A DNA stretch of 64,000 bases from Paraburkholderia ferrariae NBRC 106233 (GTDB lineage: Bacteria > Pseudomonadota > Gammaproteobacteria > Burkholderiales > Burkholderiaceae), in assembly GCF_000685035.1 (NCBI RefSeq), contig NZ_BAYB01000004.1, positions 1 through 64,000 on the forward strand, read 5' to 3'. The translations under genes were made by a program, and so were the position numbers. The stretch's first letter is position 1, and each line of letters begins with the position of its first letter. Positions 32,752-44,995 of this stretch are shown one piece after another. The notes beneath the pieces were generated by a model. It was not told the origin of the DNA and did no database searches. It was given only the letters and a program-made list of their open reading frames with translations.

Positions 32752-34215
32752 GTGAACGATTACAACAAGCGGTCTGGCTGGCAGCGCGCGCGCGCCATTT
32801 TCTCGTTGAACGACCCGCGCTGGGGCCGTGGCGACGGCGAGCGCCCGGACGACTCGCGCCGTCCCCCGGGCAAGGGCAGCGACAACGACGGTCCGCCCGA
32901 CCTCGACGAGATGTGGCGCGACTTCAATCGCCGTCTCTCCACGTTCTTCGGCCGCAAAGGCAAGGGCAAGGGGCCGGGCAATCCCGGTTCGCGTCCCGAC
33001 AACGGCAATAGCGCCCGCATCGGCGTCGGCATCGTGATCGGCGTGCTGATCGCGATCTACGTGGGCAGCGGCGTCTACGTCATCCAGGAAGGGCAGGCCG
33101 GCGTCGTGCTGCAGTTCGGCCAGTATCGCTACACCGTCGGCCAGGGCGTGCACTGGCGCTTCCCGTATCCGCTCCAGACCCACGAAGTGGTGAACATCGG
33201 CCAGATCCGTTCGGTCGAGATCGGCCGCAACAATCTCGTGCGTCCGGCCAACGTCAAGGACGCGTCCGTCATCACGCACGACGGCGACATTCTCGACGTG
33301 CGCTTCACGGTGCAGTACCAGGTGAAGCAGCCGACCGACTACCTGTTCCAGAGCGTCGATCCCGACCTCGCCGTCACGCAGGCCGCCCAGGCGGCGGTGC
33401 GCACGGTGGTCGGCGCACGCAGCACGAACGATCTGCTCTACGCGGACCGCGAGCCGATCCGCGCGCAACTGGCCGACACGATCCAGCATTCGCTCGACGC
33501 CTGCAAGACGGGCCTCGCCGTGACCGGCGTGACGATCCAGAGCGTGCAGGCGCCCGACCAGGTGCAGGCCGCCTTCGACGACGCCGCCAAGGCGCATCAG
33601 GACCGCGAGCGCGCGACGCGCGACGCGCAGGCCTGGGCCGATCAATTGCTGCCGCGCACGCAGGCCGACGGCGCACGCCTGATCGACGATGCGAAGGTCT
33701 ACAGCGAGCGCGTGGTGGACGAGGCGCAAGGCAACGCCGAGCGCTTCATGCAAGTCTATGAGCAATACGCGAAGGCGCCGGCCGTGATTCGCGAGCGCAT
33801 GTATCTGGAAACCATGCAGCACATCTACTCGAATACGACGAAGGTGTTCGTCGACAGCAAGTCCGGCAACAACGTGATCTATCTGCCGCTCGACAAGCTC
33901 GTCGATGCTACGCGCCAGCGCGCCGCGGCCGCTGCGGCGGCATCGGGCGCGTCTGCCGCAGTTGCGCCGGGTGTGGCGACGCCCGGCGTAGCGACGCCCG
34001 ATACCTCGTCGGCCGCCGCGCCGGCCTCGGGCGACACGCTGCAGCAGGGCGATCAACAAGGTGCACAGCAAGGTGCACAGCAGGGCACGCAGCAAGGTGC
34101 CCAGTCCGGCGCCGCTCCCGCACCCACGGCCAGCGATGCCGCTGCCGCCGCGAGCGATGCATTCCGCTCGCGCGACGCGTTCCGCAGCCGCGGCCGCGAA
34201 GACGACGTGCAATAA
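32752..34215 (+). CDS. hflK: FtsH protease modulator HflK
   Basis: SPFH/band-7 membrane protein that forms with HflC a large cage around FtsH. The 487-residue protein has a Gly- and basic-rich cytoplasmic N-terminus with the conserved WGRG and DLDEMWRDFNRRL, one membrane segment at about 85-107, the SPFH domain (about 108-350), and a low-complexity tail rich in Ala and Gln. Start is GTG at 32752 (MNDYNKRSGW). The C-terminal tail has a 12-base repeat. Confidence 0.97.
   Translation: MNDYNKRSGWQRARAIFSLNDPRWGRGDGERPDDSRRPPGKGSDNDGPPDLDEMWRDFNRRLSTFFGRKGKGKGPGNPGSRPDNGNSARIGVGIVIGVLIAIYVGSGVYVIQEGQAGVVLQFGQYRYTVGQGVHWRFPYPLQTHEVVNIGQIRSVEIGRNNLVRPANVKDASVITHDGDILDVRFTVQYQVKQPTDYLFQSVDPDLAVTQAAQAAVRTVVGARSTNDLLYADREPIRAQLADTIQHSLDACKTGLAVTGVTIQSVQAPDQVQAAFDDAAKAHQDRERATRDAQAWADQLLPRTQADGARLIDDAKVYSERVVDEAQGNAERFMQVYEQYAKAPAVIRERMYLETMQHIYSNTTKVFVDSKSGNNVIYLPLDKLVDATRQRAAAAAAASGASAAVAPGVATPGVATPDTSSAAAPASGDTLQQGDQQGAQQGAQQGTQQGAQSGAAPAPTASDAAAAASDAFRSRDAFRSRGREDDVQ
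34054..34104 (+). repeat. 12-base repeat in the hflK tail
   Basis: Four imperfect copies of CAGCAAGGTGCA, coding for repeated Gln-Gln-Gly-Ala or Gln-Gln-Gly-Thr. Confidence 0.8.
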
Positions 34216-34227
34216 CGGAGCGCTCTC

Positions 34228-35130
34228 ATGAACCGAATCATTGCGCTCGTCGTTGTGGTTGTCGTGGCCGTGCTGGTCGCATCGTCGTCGGTGTTCGTCG
34301 TCGATCCGCGCCACGTGGCCGTCATTTCGTCCTCGGGCGGCAGCTCGGCCACGCTCGCGGGCCCCGGCATGCACGTGAAGCTGCCGCCGCCGTTCCAGAC
34401 CGCGACGTTCATCGATACGCGCGTGGAGGCGTTCGACGCCCCCGACGCCGACCGCTACACGACCGCGGACAAAACGGAACTGCTTGTGAACCCGGTGATC
34501 CGCTATCGCATTGCCGACCCGCTCAAGTTCTTCGCCGCGACGAAGGGCGACCCGCAGACGCTTGCCGACCGTCTTGCATCGCTCTCGCGCGACGCGCTGG
34601 CGGACGCATTTTCGAAGGTCGCACTGAGCGCCGCGCTCGCGCAGCAGGAAGCCATCGCCAACGACGCGCGCGACGCGCTGCGCACTGCGGCGGCACCGCT
34701 TGGCATCGACGTGATCGACATCGAGCTCACGCGTGTGGACTACCCGCCGGAACTCGCCGACGCGGTCTACAAGCGCATGAGCGCCGCCCGCGAGCAGATG
34801 GCCGCCGACGAGCGGGCCCAGGGCGCGGCCGAAGCGCAGCAGATCAAGGACGACGCGCAGCGCAAGCAGCAGGACGCCGTTGCGCAGGCCTACGCCGAAG
34901 CTCAGGGCATCAAGGGCGAGGGCGACGGCAAGGCGGCGGCGATCGCCGCGCAAGCCTATGGGCACGACCCGCAGTTCTACCAGTTCTATCAGAGCATGCA
35001 GGCGCTGCGCGACAGCTTCAAGCCGGGCGACGTGATCGTGGTCGATTCGTCGAGCGACTTCTTCCGCTTCATGCGCGGCCCGAACGGCGGCGAGAACACG
35101 CCGGCTCCGGCCGCCCCGCGCAAACACTAG
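34228..35130 (+). CDS. hflC: FtsH protease modulator HflC
   Basis: 300-residue SPFH partner of HflK. N-terminal membrane anchor at about residues 4-24, then the band-7 domain with VVDPRHVAVISSSG, the conserved VIDIELTRVDYPPELADAVYKRM block, and a helical end (FYQSMQALRDSF). ATG with GGAGCGCTC upstream, 12 bases after hflK. Confidence 0.97.
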   Translation: MNRIIALVVVVVVAVLVASSSVFVVDPRHVAVISSSGGSSATLAGPGMHVKLPPPFQTATFIDTRVEAFDAPDADRYTTADKTELLVNPVIRYRIADPLKFFAATKGDPQTLADRLASLSRDALADAFSKVALSAALAQQEAIANDARDALRTAAAPLGIDVIDIELTRVDYPPELADAVYKRMSAAREQMAADERAQGAAEAQQIKDDAQRKQQDAVAQAYAEAQGIKGEGDGKAAAIAAQAYGHDPQFYQFYQSMQALRDSFKPGDVIVVDSSSDFFRFMRGPNGGENTPAPAAPRKH

Positions 35131-35144
35131 ACAAAACGAGACGC

Positions 35145-35166
35145 CGCGCCGCTTGCGGCGCGTTCC
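35145..35166 (+). terminator. hairpin after hflC
   Basis: CGCGCCGC / GCGGCGCG with a TT loop, followed by TTCC. The tail has few T, so termination would be weak; it lies seven bases before the next ATG. Confidence 0.45.
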
Positions 35167-35172
35167 TTTAGC

Positions 35173-35364
35173 ATGGACATTGCTGGATCCCTGTTGCTCG
35201 CGATCGCGCTGATGCTGATTATCGAGGGCATGTTCCCATTCGTCTTTCCGACGGCATGGCGCGATACCTTCCGTAAAATCGCGGAAAGGCCGCCGCATCA
35301 CATCCGGATCGGCGGGCTGATCGTGATGGGGCTCGGCCTCGTGCTCCTGATGCTCGCAACCTGA
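35173..35364 (+). CDS. DUF2065 small membrane protein
   Basis: 63-residue protein with two membrane segments (about 5-22 and 42-60) and the conserved LMLIIEGMFPFVFP. DUF2065 proteins typically stand between hflC and hisZ or purA in beta- and gammaproteobacteria, as here; their function is not known. Confidence 0.92.
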   Translation: MDIAGSLLLAIALMLIIEGMFPFVFPTAWRDTFRKIAERPPHHIRIGGLIVMGLGLVLLMLAT

Positions 35365-35472
35365 TTGCAAACGAACGCACGCGCCGCTCCTGGCCGTGCG
35401 TTCCGGTTCCCCGGCCCGCGCGGGCGCCCTTCGCGCGCTGCGCGCCGCCTTCATAGTGGTAGGACTCAACCG

Positions 35473-36624
35473 ATGTCGACCTGGTTACTTCCCGAGAATA
35501 TTGCCGACGTGCTGCCTTCCGAGGCGCGCAAGATCGAAGAGCTGCGCCGGCGCCTGCTGGACCGCTTTCGCGCGTACGGCTACGAGATGGTCATGCCGCC
35601 GCTGCTCGAGTATCTCGAGTCGCTGCTCACGGGCAGCGGGCGTGACCTGAATCTGCGCACGTTCAAGCTCGTCGATCAGATCTCGGGCCGCACGCTCGGC
35701 CTGCGTGCCGACATGACGCCGCAGGTGGCGCGCATCGACGCCCACCTTCTGAACCGCCAGGGCGTGACGCGCCTCTGCTATGCGGGCAACGTGCTGCATA
35801 CGCGTCCGCGCGGCCTGCACGCCACGCGCGAGCAGATCCAGATCGGCGCAGAAATCTATGGTCATGCGGGGCTCGAAGCCGACCTCGAAATCCAGCAGTT
35901 GATGCTCGACGCGCTGCGCCTGGCGGGTCTCGCCAAGGTGCGCCTCGACCTGTGCCACGCGGGCGTGCTGGCGGCGCTGTTCGAAGCCGATCCGGCCGCG
36001 GCCGCGCTCGGCGACGCGCTCTACGAGGCGCTCGCGGGCAAGGACGTGCCGCGCCTTGCCGAACTGACCGCGGACCTCGCACCGCTCACGCGCGACGCCC
36101 TGCGCGCACTGCCCTCGCTCTACGGCGACGCTGGCGTGCTGGAAGAAGCGCGCACGCGCCTGCCGGCGCTGCCGGGCATCGCCCGCGCACTCGACGACCT
36201 CGCGTTCCTCGTGGGCGAGATCGGCGGAGCGGAGCTGATGATCGATCTCGCCGATCTGGGCGGCTATGCCTACCACAGCGGCGTGATGTTCTCGGCCTAC
36301 GTGGATGGCGTGCCGAACGCGGTAGCGCGGGGCGGCCGCTACGACAAGGTGGGCGAGGCCTATGGCCGCGCCCGCGCCGCAACGGGCTTCTCGCTCGACC
36401 TGCGCGAAGTGGCCCGTATTTCGCCCGTCGAGGCGCGCAGCAGTGCGATTCTCGCCCCGTGGCGCCACGACGAAGCCCTGCGCACCGCCGTCGCTGCGCT
36501 GCGCGACGCGGGGGAGGTGGTGATCCAGGCGCTGCCCGGCCACGAGCACGATATGGACGAGTTCGCGTTCGACCGCGTGCTGGTCGAGCGCAACGGCGCC
36601 TGGCTCGTCGAAACCCGCGACTGA
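35473..36624 (+). CDS. hisZ: ATP phosphoribosyltransferase regulatory subunit
   Basis: HisRS-like protein without charging activity that forms an octamer with short-form HisG, starting histidine synthesis. The 383 residues carry the class II core ([61 protein letters not shown]), with a shortened C-terminus and no anticodon domain, which separates it from hisS at 26017. ATG at 35473 begins [10 protein letters not shown]; the frame upstream is not conserved. Confidence 0.96.
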   Translation: MSTWLLPENIADVLPSEARKIEELRRRLLDRFRAYGYEMVMPPLLEYLESLLTGSGRDLNLRTFKLVDQISGRTLGLRADMTPQVARIDAHLLNRQGVTRLCYAGNVLHTRPRGLHATREQIQIGAEIYGHAGLEADLEIQQLMLDALRLAGLAKVRLDLCHAGVLAALFEADPAAAALGDALYEALAGKDVPRLAELTADLAPLTRDALRALPSLYGDAGVLEEARTRLPALPGIARALDDLAFLVGEIGGAELMIDLADLGGYAYHSGVMFSAYVDGVPNAVARGGRYDKVGEAYGRARAATGFSLDLREVARISPVEARSSAILAPWRHDEALRTAVAALRDAGEVVIQALPGHEHDMDEFAFDRVLVERNGAWLVETRD

Positions 36625-36760
36625 ACGGGGCGGCAGCGGCCCCGCGGCGGGCCGCGCAAGCGCCTCCCCGTGCGGCGGCGCCAACCGCGCAGTTCCTTGA
36701 GTCCAAAGGAAAATTCCCGCTATTTCGGGAAAAAAAGGCAGGCGTGCGCCCGAACCCAGG

Positions 36761-36766
36761 TAGAAT
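36761..36766 (+). promoter_or_regulatory. -10 box of the purA promoter
   Basis: TAGAAT lies 27 bases before the purA ATG in an AT-rich patch. No clear -35. Confidence 0.4.
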
Positions 36767-36784
36767 ACGTTTTTAACCAGCTAA

Positions 36785-38140
<1,356 letters not shown>

Positions 38141-38167
38141 AAGAAGGTCAATGAGGGGTAGTGCAGA

Positions 38168-38743
38168 ATGATTCAGATGATGGACCCGCGCAACGACGAC
38201 AAGAACCTGTGGGTCGGCTGGGATGAGTATCACCGGTTGATCGAGCTCCTCGCGCTCGCCGTCCACGAGTCGCGCTGGAAGTTCGACCAGATCCTGTGTC
38301 TCGCGCGCGGCGGCCTGCGCGTGGGCGACCAGCTCTCGCGCATCTACGACCTGCCGCTCGCGATTCTCGCGACGAGTTCGTATCGCGAAGCGGCGGGCAC
38401 GGAGCAGGGCGAGCTCGACATCGCCCAGTACATCACGATGACGCACGGCGAACTCTCGGGCAACGTGCTGCTCGTGGACGATCTGGTCGATTCGGGCGTC
38501 ACGCTCGCGCGTGTGCAGCAGCACCTCAAGGAGCGCTATCCGGCCGTGACCGGCGTGCGCTCGGCGGTGCTCTGGTACAAGGGCTGCTCGAAGGTGAAGC
38601 CCGACTACTTCGTACAGCACCTGCCGACCAATCCGTGGATCCACCAGCCTTTCGAGGAATGGGACACGGTGCGCCCCCACAACCTGGGTGCGTGGATCAA
38701 GCGCGGCCTGCAGCAGGCGGGTGCGAACGGACCGCAGTCGTAA
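38168..38743 (+). CDS. phosphoribosyltransferase
   Basis: 191-residue type I phosphoribosyltransferase. The PRPP-binding loop is LLVDDLVDSG (residues 101-110). Conserved LARGGLRVGDQLS and the C-terminal KPDYFVQHLPTNPWIHQPFEEWD resemble the xanthine/guanine Gpt-like group. A purine salvage role is suggested by the link with purA but not shown. Two more ATGs close downstream of the first make the exact start uncertain by a few codons. Confidence 0.92.
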   Translation: MIQMMDPRNDDKNLWVGWDEYHRLIELLALAVHESRWKFDQILCLARGGLRVGDQLSRIYDLPLAILATSSYREAAGTEQGELDIAQYITMTHGELSGNVLLVDDLVDSGVTLARVQQHLKERYPAVTGVRSAVLWYKGCSKVKPDYFVQHLPTNPWIHQPFEEWDTVRPHNLGAWIKRGLQQAGANGPQS

Positions 38744-38790
38744 CGTCGCGGCGGTGCACAGCGCGTGCCGCGAACGCCACGAACGCAGAA

Positions 38791-38819
38791 CGGAGCCTCT
38801 CGAGGCTCCGTTTTTTTTT
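38791..38819 (+). terminator. intrinsic terminator after the phosphoribosyltransferase gene
   Basis: CGGAGCCTC / GAGGCTCCG with a two-base loop and nine T. Confidence 0.93.
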
Positions 38820-38995
38820 GCGCGAATGTCCTGTGTGACGGTTTCGTGTCCGGGGCGCGGCGGCCAAGCGCAGTCAAGAGCGATCAAGTGCGCACAAAAG
38901 CGGGCAGACGCGACAAGGGGTGGATGCTACACTTCGCCCGAACGGACGACGTGGCACTGCCACAACGGGTGCCCATCGCGGTGGAGTGCCCGGTT

Positions 38996-39001
38996 TAGAA
39001 T
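38996..39001 (+). promoter_or_regulatory. -10 box before kup
   Basis: TAGAAT lies 45 bases before the chosen ATG of kup. Confidence 0.35.
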
Positions 39002-39045
39002 AGCGGTCGCTTTTTTTGCCGCCTCGAAAACGGATTTCCGCGTCT

Positions 39046-40932
39046 ATGACAACTAGCACACACGTGGCAAAGCAGTCCATGCCGTCTCTAGCCGTTGCGG
39101 CGATCGGCGTGGTGTTCGGCGATATCGGCACCAGCCCGCTTTATTCGCTCAAGGAAGCGTTCAGCCCGGACCACGGGATTCCGCTCAACGATACCTCCAT
39201 CCTCGGCGTCATTTCGCTGCTGTTCTGGGCGATCATGATCGTCGTGAGCGTCAAGTACGTGCTGTTCGTGATGCGCGCCGACAACAACGGCGAAGGCGGC
39301 GTGCTCGCGCTGATGGCGCTGGCGCTGCGCACCTTCAAGCGCTCGGGCCGCGCCGCGCTGGTGCTCACGGGCCTCGGCATCTTCGGCGCCTGCATGTTCT
39401 ACGGGGACGCGGTCATCACGCCCGCGATCTCGGTGATTTCGGCCGTCGAAGGTCTCGAAATCGCGGCGCCCAAGCTCGCGCATCTCGTCGTGCCGCTCAC
39501 GATGGTGATCCTCGTCGCGCTCTTCTGGATCCAGCGCCACGGCACGGCGCTCGTCGGCCGCCTGTTCGGGCCGATCATGGTGCTGTGGTTCGTGACCATC
39601 GGCGTGCTGGGCCTCTCGCATATCGTGCAGACGCCGGGCGTGATCGCCGCGCTCAATCCGTACTATGCGGTGAGCTTCATGGGCGAGCACATGCTGCAGG
39701 CCTATGTGGTGCTCGGCTCGGTCGTGCTCGTGCTGACCGGCGCCGAAGCGCTCTATGCCGACATGGGCCACTTCGGCGCCAGGCCGATTCGCGTGGCGTG
39801 GTACGTGCTCGTGATGCCGTCGCTCGTGCTGAACTACTTCGGCCAGGGCGCGCTGCTCATGCAGAACCACAAGGCAATCGAGAACCCGTTCTTCCTGCTC
39901 GCGCCCGACTGGGCCCTCCTGCCGCTCGTCGTGCTGTCGACGGTGGCCACCGTGATTGCTTCGCAGGCCGTGATTTCGGGCGCCTACTCGCTCACGAGCC
40001 AGGCGATCCTGCTGGGCTATGTGCCGCGCATGAAGGTGCTGCACACCTCCGACCTCGCGATCGGGCAGATCTACGTTCCGGTGGTGAACTGGCTGCTGCT
40101 CTTCATCATCCTGTGCATCGTGGTCGGCTTCAAGAGCTCGGACAATCTCGCGGCGGCCTATGGCATCGCGGTCACCGCGACCATGGTGATCACCACGGTG
40201 CTGCTGAGCGTCGTGATGACCGAGATCTGGAAGTGGAACAAGGCGCTCGTCGCGCTCATCATCGGCATCTTCCTCGCGGTCGATCTCGGCTTCTTCGGCG
40301 CGAACCTGCTCAAGGTGGAAGAGGGCGGCTGGCTGCCGCTCGGCATCGGCGCGCTGCTGTTCTTCCTGCTCATGACCTGGTACAAGGGCCGCATGATCGT
40401 GAAGGAGCGCACGGCCGCCGACGGCATCCCGCTCATGCCGTTCCTGCAAGGGCTGCTCGCGCATCCGCCGCATCGCGTCTCGGGTACGGCGATCTATCTG
40501 ACCGGCAGCGACACGATGGTGCCGGTGAGCCTCCTGCACAACCTCAAGCACAACAAGGTGCTGCACGAGCGCACGATCTTCCTGACCTTCGTGATCCGCG
40601 ACATTCCCTATGTGCCGGATGCGGAGCGCCTGAGCGTGAAGGACATCGGCGGGGGCCTCTATCTCGTGAAGGCCGACTACGGCTTCAACGAAACGCCGGA
40701 CGTGAAGGCCGTGCTGCAGGAAGTGGGCAAGGCGGAGGGCACGAACTTCGAGATGATGGACACCTCCTTCTTCATCGCGCGCGAGACCGTCGTGCCGACG
40801 CAGTTGCCGGGCATGTCGATCTTCCGCGAGCGCGTGTTCGCGTGGATGCATCAGAACGCGGCGAAGCCTACCGACTTCTTCAGTATTCCTGCGAATCGCG
40901 TGGTGGAGCTGGGGACGAAGATCGAAATCTGA
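39046..40932 (+). CDS. kup: KUP-family potassium uptake protein
   Basis: Inner-membrane K+/H+ symporter of 628 residues with about twelve membrane segments and a cytoplasmic C-terminal domain. Family blocks are [54 protein letters not shown] and [12 protein letters not shown] at 39046 ([10 protein letters not shown]) is preferred over an in-frame start ten codons upstream, which is not conserved. The gene has its own terminator. Confidence 0.96.
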   Translation: MTTSTHVAKQSMPSLAVAAIGVVFGDIGTSPLYSLKEAFSPDHGIPLNDTSILGVISLLFWAIMIVVSVKYVLFVMRADNNGEGGVLALMALALRTFKRSGRAALVLTGLGIFGACMFYGDAVITPAISVISAVEGLEIAAPKLAHLVVPLTMVILVALFWIQRHGTALVGRLFGPIMVLWFVTIGVLGLSHIVQTPGVIAALNPYYAVSFMGEHMLQAYVVLGSVVLVLTGAEALYADMGHFGARPIRVAWYVLVMPSLVLNYFGQGALLMQNHKAIENPFFLLAPDWALLPLVVLSTVATVIASQAVISGAYSLTSQAILLGYVPRMKVLHTSDLAIGQIYVPVVNWLLLFIILCIVVGFKSSDNLAAAYGIAVTATMVITTVLLSVVMTEIWKWNKALVALIIGIFLAVDLGFFGANLLKVEEGGWLPLGIGALLFFLLMTWYKGRMIVKERTAADGIPLMPFLQGLLAHPPHRVSGTAIYLTGSDTMVPVSLLHNLKHNKVLHERTIFLTFVIRDIPYVPDAERLSVKDIGGGLYLVKADYGFNETPDVKAVLQEVGKAEGTNFEMMDTSFFIARETVVPTQLPGMSIFRERVFAWMHQNAAKPTDFFSIPANRVVELGTKIEI

Positions 40933-40957
40933 ACGCGGGCTTTGTTCTTCAAGGCAA

Positions 40958-40987
40958 CAAAAAACGGCACCGAGGTGCCGTTTTTTG
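40958..40987 (+). terminator. bidirectional terminator between kup and tex
   Basis: CGGCACC / GGTGCCG with a GA loop, flanked by A6 and T6; it serves the convergent genes kup and tex. Confidence 0.9.
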
Positions 40988-41002
40988 TTGGGGTCTGCGG
41001 TT

Positions 41003-43360
41003 TCAGCGCTGCTTGAGCTTCGCGAAGGCCGCTGCCATGGCGCCGCCCGGCTCCGGTTCGCGCGAGCGCTGGCCGCGGTTCGCATTGCCGGCGTTGCCGC
41101 CGCGGCTGTTCGAGCCGGTGTTCGACCCGCTGCCCGCGCCACCGCCGCTGCTGCGCTGGCTCGCGCTCGCGGGGTCGTCGTTCAGGCGCATCGTGAGCGC
41201 GATGCGCTGGCGCTTCACATCGACGTCGAGCACCTTCACCTTGACGACCTGGCCGGCCTTCACGACTTCGTGCGGGTCCTTGATGAACTTCGTGGACATC
41301 GCGGAGACGTGCACGAGGCCGTCCTGATGCACGCCGATGTCGATGAACGCGCCGAACGCGGCCACGTTCGTCACCACGCCTTCGAGCAGCATGCCCGGCT
41401 CGAGGTCCGAGACCTTCTCGACGCCTTCACGGAAGGTCGCGGTCTTGAACTCGGGGCGCGGGTCGCGGCCCGGCTTTTCGAGCTCGGAGAGAATGTCGCG
41501 CACGGTGGGCAGGCCGAAGCGCTCGTCCACGAACTCGGCGGGCGAGAGGCCCGAGAGCGCCTCGCGGCTGCCGAGCACGTCGCCTATCGTGCGCTTGATC
41601 TTCGCGAGCATGCGCTCGACGACGGGGTACGCCTCCGGGTGCACCGACGAACGGTCGAGCGGATTCTCGCCGCCGTTGATGCGCAGGAAGCCCGCGGCCT
41701 GCTCGAAGGTCTTGTCGCCGAGGCGCGGCACCTTCTTCAGATGCTCGCGCGAGGGGAAGGGGCCATTCGCGTCGCGGTAATCGACGATATTGCGCGCGAG
41801 CGTGGCGTTCAGCCCCGACACGCGCGCGAGCAGCGCGACCGACGCCGTATTCGCGTCCACGCCCACGGCGTTCACGCAGTCCTCGACCACGGCGTCGAGC
41901 GAGCGGGCCAGCTCGCGCTGGTTCACGTCGTGCTGATACTGGCCGACGCCGATGGCCTTGGGCTCGATCTTCACGAGTTCGGCAAGCGGGTCCTGCAGGC
42001 GGCGCGCGATGGAGACGGCGCCGCGCAGCGAGACGTCGAGTTCGGGGAATTCCTTCGCCGCCAGTTCGGAGGCCGAATAAACCGACGCGCCGGCTTCGGA
42101 CACGACGATCTTCTGCAGCTTGAGCTCCGGATGGCGCGACATCAGTTCGCTGGCGAGCTTGTCGGTTTCGCGCGAGGCCGTGCCGTTGCCGATGCTGACG
42201 AGTTCGGCCTGGGTCTGCGCGGCAATGCGCGCGAGCTTCGCGATCGAGCCGTCCCAGTCGCGGCGCGGCTCGTGCGGGTAGATCGTGTCGGTGGCGAGCA
42301 GCTTGCCGGTGCGATCGACGACGGCCACCTTCACGCCCGTGCGCAGGCCCGGATCGAGGCCGATCACGGCCTTCGGGCCCGCCGGCGCGGCGAGCAGCAG
42401 GTCCTTGAGGTTGCGCGCGAACACGTGAATCGCTTCGGTTTCGGCCAGCTCGCGCAAGCCCGTCAGCAGTTCGTTTTCGAGGTGCGGCTGCACCTTCACG
42501 CGCCAGCACCAGCGGCAGACGTCGGAGAGCCACTTGTCGGCGGGGCGGCCCTGGTTCGCAATGCCGAAGTGGCGCGCGATCCGGCCTTCGCCCGGATGCG
42601 GCGCGAGCGCGTCCTGCTCGGCGCCCAGCCCCAGCTTGACCATCAGCACGCCCGCGTTGCGCGCGCGGAAAAGGGCGAGCGCACGGTGCGAGGGAATGGT
42701 CTTGAGGGTTTCGGCGTAGTCGTAGTAGTCGCGGAACTTCTCGCCTTCTTCGCTTTCCTTGCCTTCCACGACCGTCGAGCTCACGATGCCCTCGTCTTGC
42801 AGCCACTGGCGCAGCTTGCCGAGCAGTTCGGCCGTTTCGCCGAATTGCTCCGAGAGAATGTCGCGTGCGCCGTCGAGGGCGGCCTTCACGTCGGCCACGC
42901 CCTTTTCGGCGTCCACGTATTGCGCGGCTTCCGTCTGCGGATCGAGCTGCGGATTCGCGAGGAGCGTATCGGCGAGCGGCTGCAGGCCCGCTTCGCGCGC
43001 GATCTGCGCGCGCGTGCGGCGCTTCGGCTTGTAGGGCAGGTAGAGGTCTTCGAGAACCTGCTTGCTGTCCGCCGCTTCGATAGCGCTGCGCAATTCGTCG
43101 GTGAGCTTGCCTTGCTCTTCGATGCTCGCGAGGATCGTGGCGCGGCGCTCTTCGAGTTCGCGCAGATACAGGAGCCGCTCTTCGAGCGTGCGCAGCTGCG
43201 TATCGTCGAGATTGCCCGTGACTTCCTTGCGGTAGCGGGCGATGAACGGAACGGTCGCGCCTTCGTCGAGAAGCTGCACGGCGGCGGCCACCTGGCGCGG
43301 CTGGACGGTCAGTTCGGTGGCGATACGCTGGACGATCTTGAGTGCTACGGTTTCCGTCAT
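41003..43360 (-). CDS. tex: RNA-binding transcription accessory protein Tex
   Basis: 785-residue cytoplasmic nucleic-acid-binding protein, tied to transcription and to virulence or toxin expression in several genera. Order: N-terminal helical Tex domain ([17 protein letters not shown]), a YqgF/RNase H-like domain ([18 protein letters not shown]), helix-hairpin-helix region ([27 protein letters not shown]) and an S1 domain (about 640-715). The last 60 residues are a Gly/Asn/Ser-rich tail with Arg, probably disordered. The start at 43360 ([13 protein letters not shown]) fits the family; the longer open frame upstream does not. Confidence 0.97.
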   Translation of the reverse strand: MTETVALKIVQRIATELTVQPRQVAAAVQLLDEGATVPFIARYRKEVTGNLDDTQLRTLEERLLYLRELEERRATILASIEEQGKLTDELRSAIEAADSKQVLEDLYLPYKPKRRTRAQIAREAGLQPLADTLLANPQLDPQTEAAQYVDAEKGVADVKAALDGARDILSEQFGETAELLGKLRQWLQDEGIVSSTVVEGKESEEGEKFRDYYDYAETLKTIPSHRALALFRARNAGVLMVKLGLGAEQDALAPHPGEGRIARHFGIANQGRPADKWLSDVCRWCWRVKVQPHLENELLTGLRELAETEAIHVFARNLKDLLLAAPAGPKAVIGLDPGLRTGVKVAVVDRTGKLLATDTIYPHEPRRDWDGSIAKLARIAAQTQAELVSIGNGTASRETDKLASELMSRHPELKLQKIVVSEAGASVYSASELAAKEFPELDVSLRGAVSIARRLQDPLAELVKIEPKAIGVGQYQHDVNQRELARSLDAVVEDCVNAVGVDANTASVALLARVSGLNATLARNIVDYRDANGPFPSREHLKKVPRLGDKTFEQAAGFLRINGGENPLDRSSVHPEAYPVVERMLAKIKRTIGDVLGSREALSGLSPAEFVDERFGLPTVRDILSELEKPGRDPRPEFKTATFREGVEKVSDLEPGMLLEGVVTNVAAFGAFIDIGVHQDGLVHVSAMSTKFIKDPHEVVKAGQVVKVKVLDVDVKRQRIALTMRLNDDPASASQRSSGGGAGSGSNTGSNSRGGNAGNANRGQRSREPEPGGAMAAAFAKLKQR

Positions 43361-43503
43361 AGGGTCTGGATATTCCTGCGAGGATCGGGTTGCATCGGGT
43401 TGCGCGTGCCGGGCCGTGCGGGAGCGGCCCCGCAGGGCGGCCCGCCGGCCGGTGGAGCGGGGCATTTTGCCATAAATGCCGGAGCGCTCAACCCGGGGGG
43501 TGT

Positions 43504-43509
43504 TAGAAT
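43504..43509 (+). promoter_or_regulatory. -10 box eight bases before an ATG
   Basis: TAGAAT ends 7 bases before the ATG at 43517. If it is used, the transcript would be leaderless. Confidence 0.35.
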
Positions 43510-43516
43510 TTCGGCC

Positions 43517-44605
43517 ATGTCCCGCTGCCACCAGAAGACGTTGACGATCTCGCGCTTGCTCCCCGGTTTCCCCTTCGTTAAGCCCAGTTTGCGCACCGGC
43601 GCCCACTGGCGGATTGCCACCCGCTTGACGGCATGCGCCATCGCGTGGTGCGCTACGGCAGGTGTGCCGGTACAGGCGCAGGAGAGCGCGGCATCCGGTG
43701 CGGCCGGCACGGCGCCGACTGCGCAGAATGCGCTCCCGGCTAGCACGGAGGTGCCGGCGGCGCTCGGCGGCGTAGCCCAGCCGGGCGGGGCGGTGGCGCC
43801 CTGGGTGGCTTCCGGAACGGGCGTCACGGCGAGGCCGCTGGATGCCGCATTGGCATCGGCGTCGTCGGCGGCGGCCGGCAAGGCAGACAGCGTGCAGGCC
43901 GGGTTCGATGCGCGCCAGAAGGTGCTGGACCGCCGCACGGCGGAGAACAACTACCGCTATGGCGTCGCGCAGCATGACTGCTATAGCACGTTTTTCGTGA
44001 ACCATTGCCTTGGCAAGGCGCGCGACCAGATGCGCGTCGAGCAGACCGATATCCGCAGCCAGCAGTTGCAGCTCGACGAAGAGCAGCGCGCGGAACACGC
44101 GCGGCGCCGCGACGAGCAGGCCGCGCTGCAGCGCGCGCAGGACGAGGCCGACGCACCGCAGCGCGCCGCCAACGACGCACGCAATGCGGCGGCCTACGAG
44201 CAGAAGCAGCAGCAACACGTACTCGACCAGCAGCAGCGCGCCGCCGAAGCGCCGCAGCGTGCCGCGAACGAGCAGGCGTACCAGCAGAAGCTGCAGCAGC
44301 ACGCGCTGGATCAGGCGCAGCGCCAGGGCGAGCAGGCACAGGCCCAGCGCTCGGCGAACCAGGCGGCGTACGACCAGAAGCAGTCCGATTTCCAGCAGAA
44401 GCTGGACGAAGCTCGCCGCCAGGGGCAGCAGGAGGCCGCGCAGCGGGAGCAGAAGGCCGAACGCTACCAGCAGAAGCAGGAAGATGCGGCGAAGCATAAG
44501 GCCGATGTGGAAGAGCGTCAGAAGCAGGCGGCCGAGAAGGCGCAGCAAAAGCAGCAGCAGGAACAGCAACAAGCGCAACCGCAGCAGCAACCGCAAGACC
44601 AGTAG
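43517..44605 (+). CDS. secreted Gln-rich coiled-coil protein
   Basis: 362-residue hypothetical protein. A long basic N-terminal region, a hydrophobic segment (about 36-50) and PVQAQ suggest signal peptidase cleavage after Ala54, so it is probably periplasmic. Residues 55-130 are low-complexity Ala/Gly/Pro. A conserved-looking segment with [27 protein letters not shown] follows, with two cysteines that could form a disulfide. From about 160 to the end it is a long charged coiled coil with three imperfect repeats of about 30 residues (each near QRAAN or QRSAN) and a Gln-rich tail. No family recognised by name. An internal start remains possible. Confidence 0.75.
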   Translation: MSRCHQKTLTISRLLPGFPFVKPSLRTGAHWRIATRLTACAIAWCATAGVPVQAQESAASGAAGTAPTAQNALPASTEVPAALGGVAQPGGAVAPWVASGTGVTARPLDAALASASSAAAGKADSVQAGFDARQKVLDRRTAENNYRYGVAQHDCYSTFFVNHCLGKARDQMRVEQTDIRSQQLQLDEEQRAEHARRRDEQAALQRAQDEADAPQRAANDARNAAAYEQKQQQHVLDQQQRAAEAPQRAANEQAYQQKLQQHALDQAQRQGEQAQAQRSANQAAYDQKQSDFQQKLDEARRQGQQEAAQREQKAERYQQKQEDAAKHKADVEERQKQAAEKAQQKQQQEQQQAQPQQQPQDQ

Positions 44606-44686
44606 CACGTTTTTTTGGCCAGACAGCAACCTCAGGTGCGCCGCCTGATCGTGCAGGGGCGCGCCGCTCACAACGAGGAGGCGAGC

Positions 44687-44920
44687 ATGCGCGAGCAACG
44701 TGAAGTCAAGGCCGCGGTCCTTCGTGACCGGATACTCCAGCTGGAGTCCGAGCACGGCGATCTGGATCGCATGATCGACCGCATGGCCGAGACGCCGGGA
44801 AGTGACGATCTCGAATTGCAGAGGCTCAAGAAGCGCAAGCTCAAGGTCAAGGACAATATCATCCTGCTGCAACTGCAGCTGGACCCCGATTCAACGAAGA
44901 CTTCGGACGGGCACGGCTGA
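44687..44920 (+). CDS. YdcH/DUF465 family protein
   Basis: 77-residue helical protein with the DUF465 pattern: [19 protein letters not shown] followed by [21 protein letters not shown], forming a helical hairpin. Function not known. ATG at 44687 is chosen because GAGGAGGCGAGC precedes it directly; the in-frame codons from 44615 are not family sequence. It lies between the coiled-coil protein and the helicase on the same strand. Confidence 0.88.
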   Translation: MREQREVKAAVLRDRILQLESEHGDLDRMIDRMAETPGSDDLELQRLKKRKLKVKDNIILLQLQLDPDSTKTSDGHG

Positions 44921-44995
44921 GTCCGGGTCCCGGCAGGCGCCGGGGCACGGCATCCAGAACGCCGCGGCCGCCGGAACGAGCAGGAACCGCTTGCC

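Noticed and set aside
31300..35469. A 1389-residue open frame on the minus strand across hflX, hflK and hflC
   Set aside because: Shadow of conserved genes; no ribosome binding site and no family resemblance.
36713..36726. TTCCCG / CGGGAA hairpin before purA followed by a run of A
   Set aside because: The A-run is on the wrong side for a plus-strand terminator and the stem is only six pairs; it is probably promoter-region sequence.
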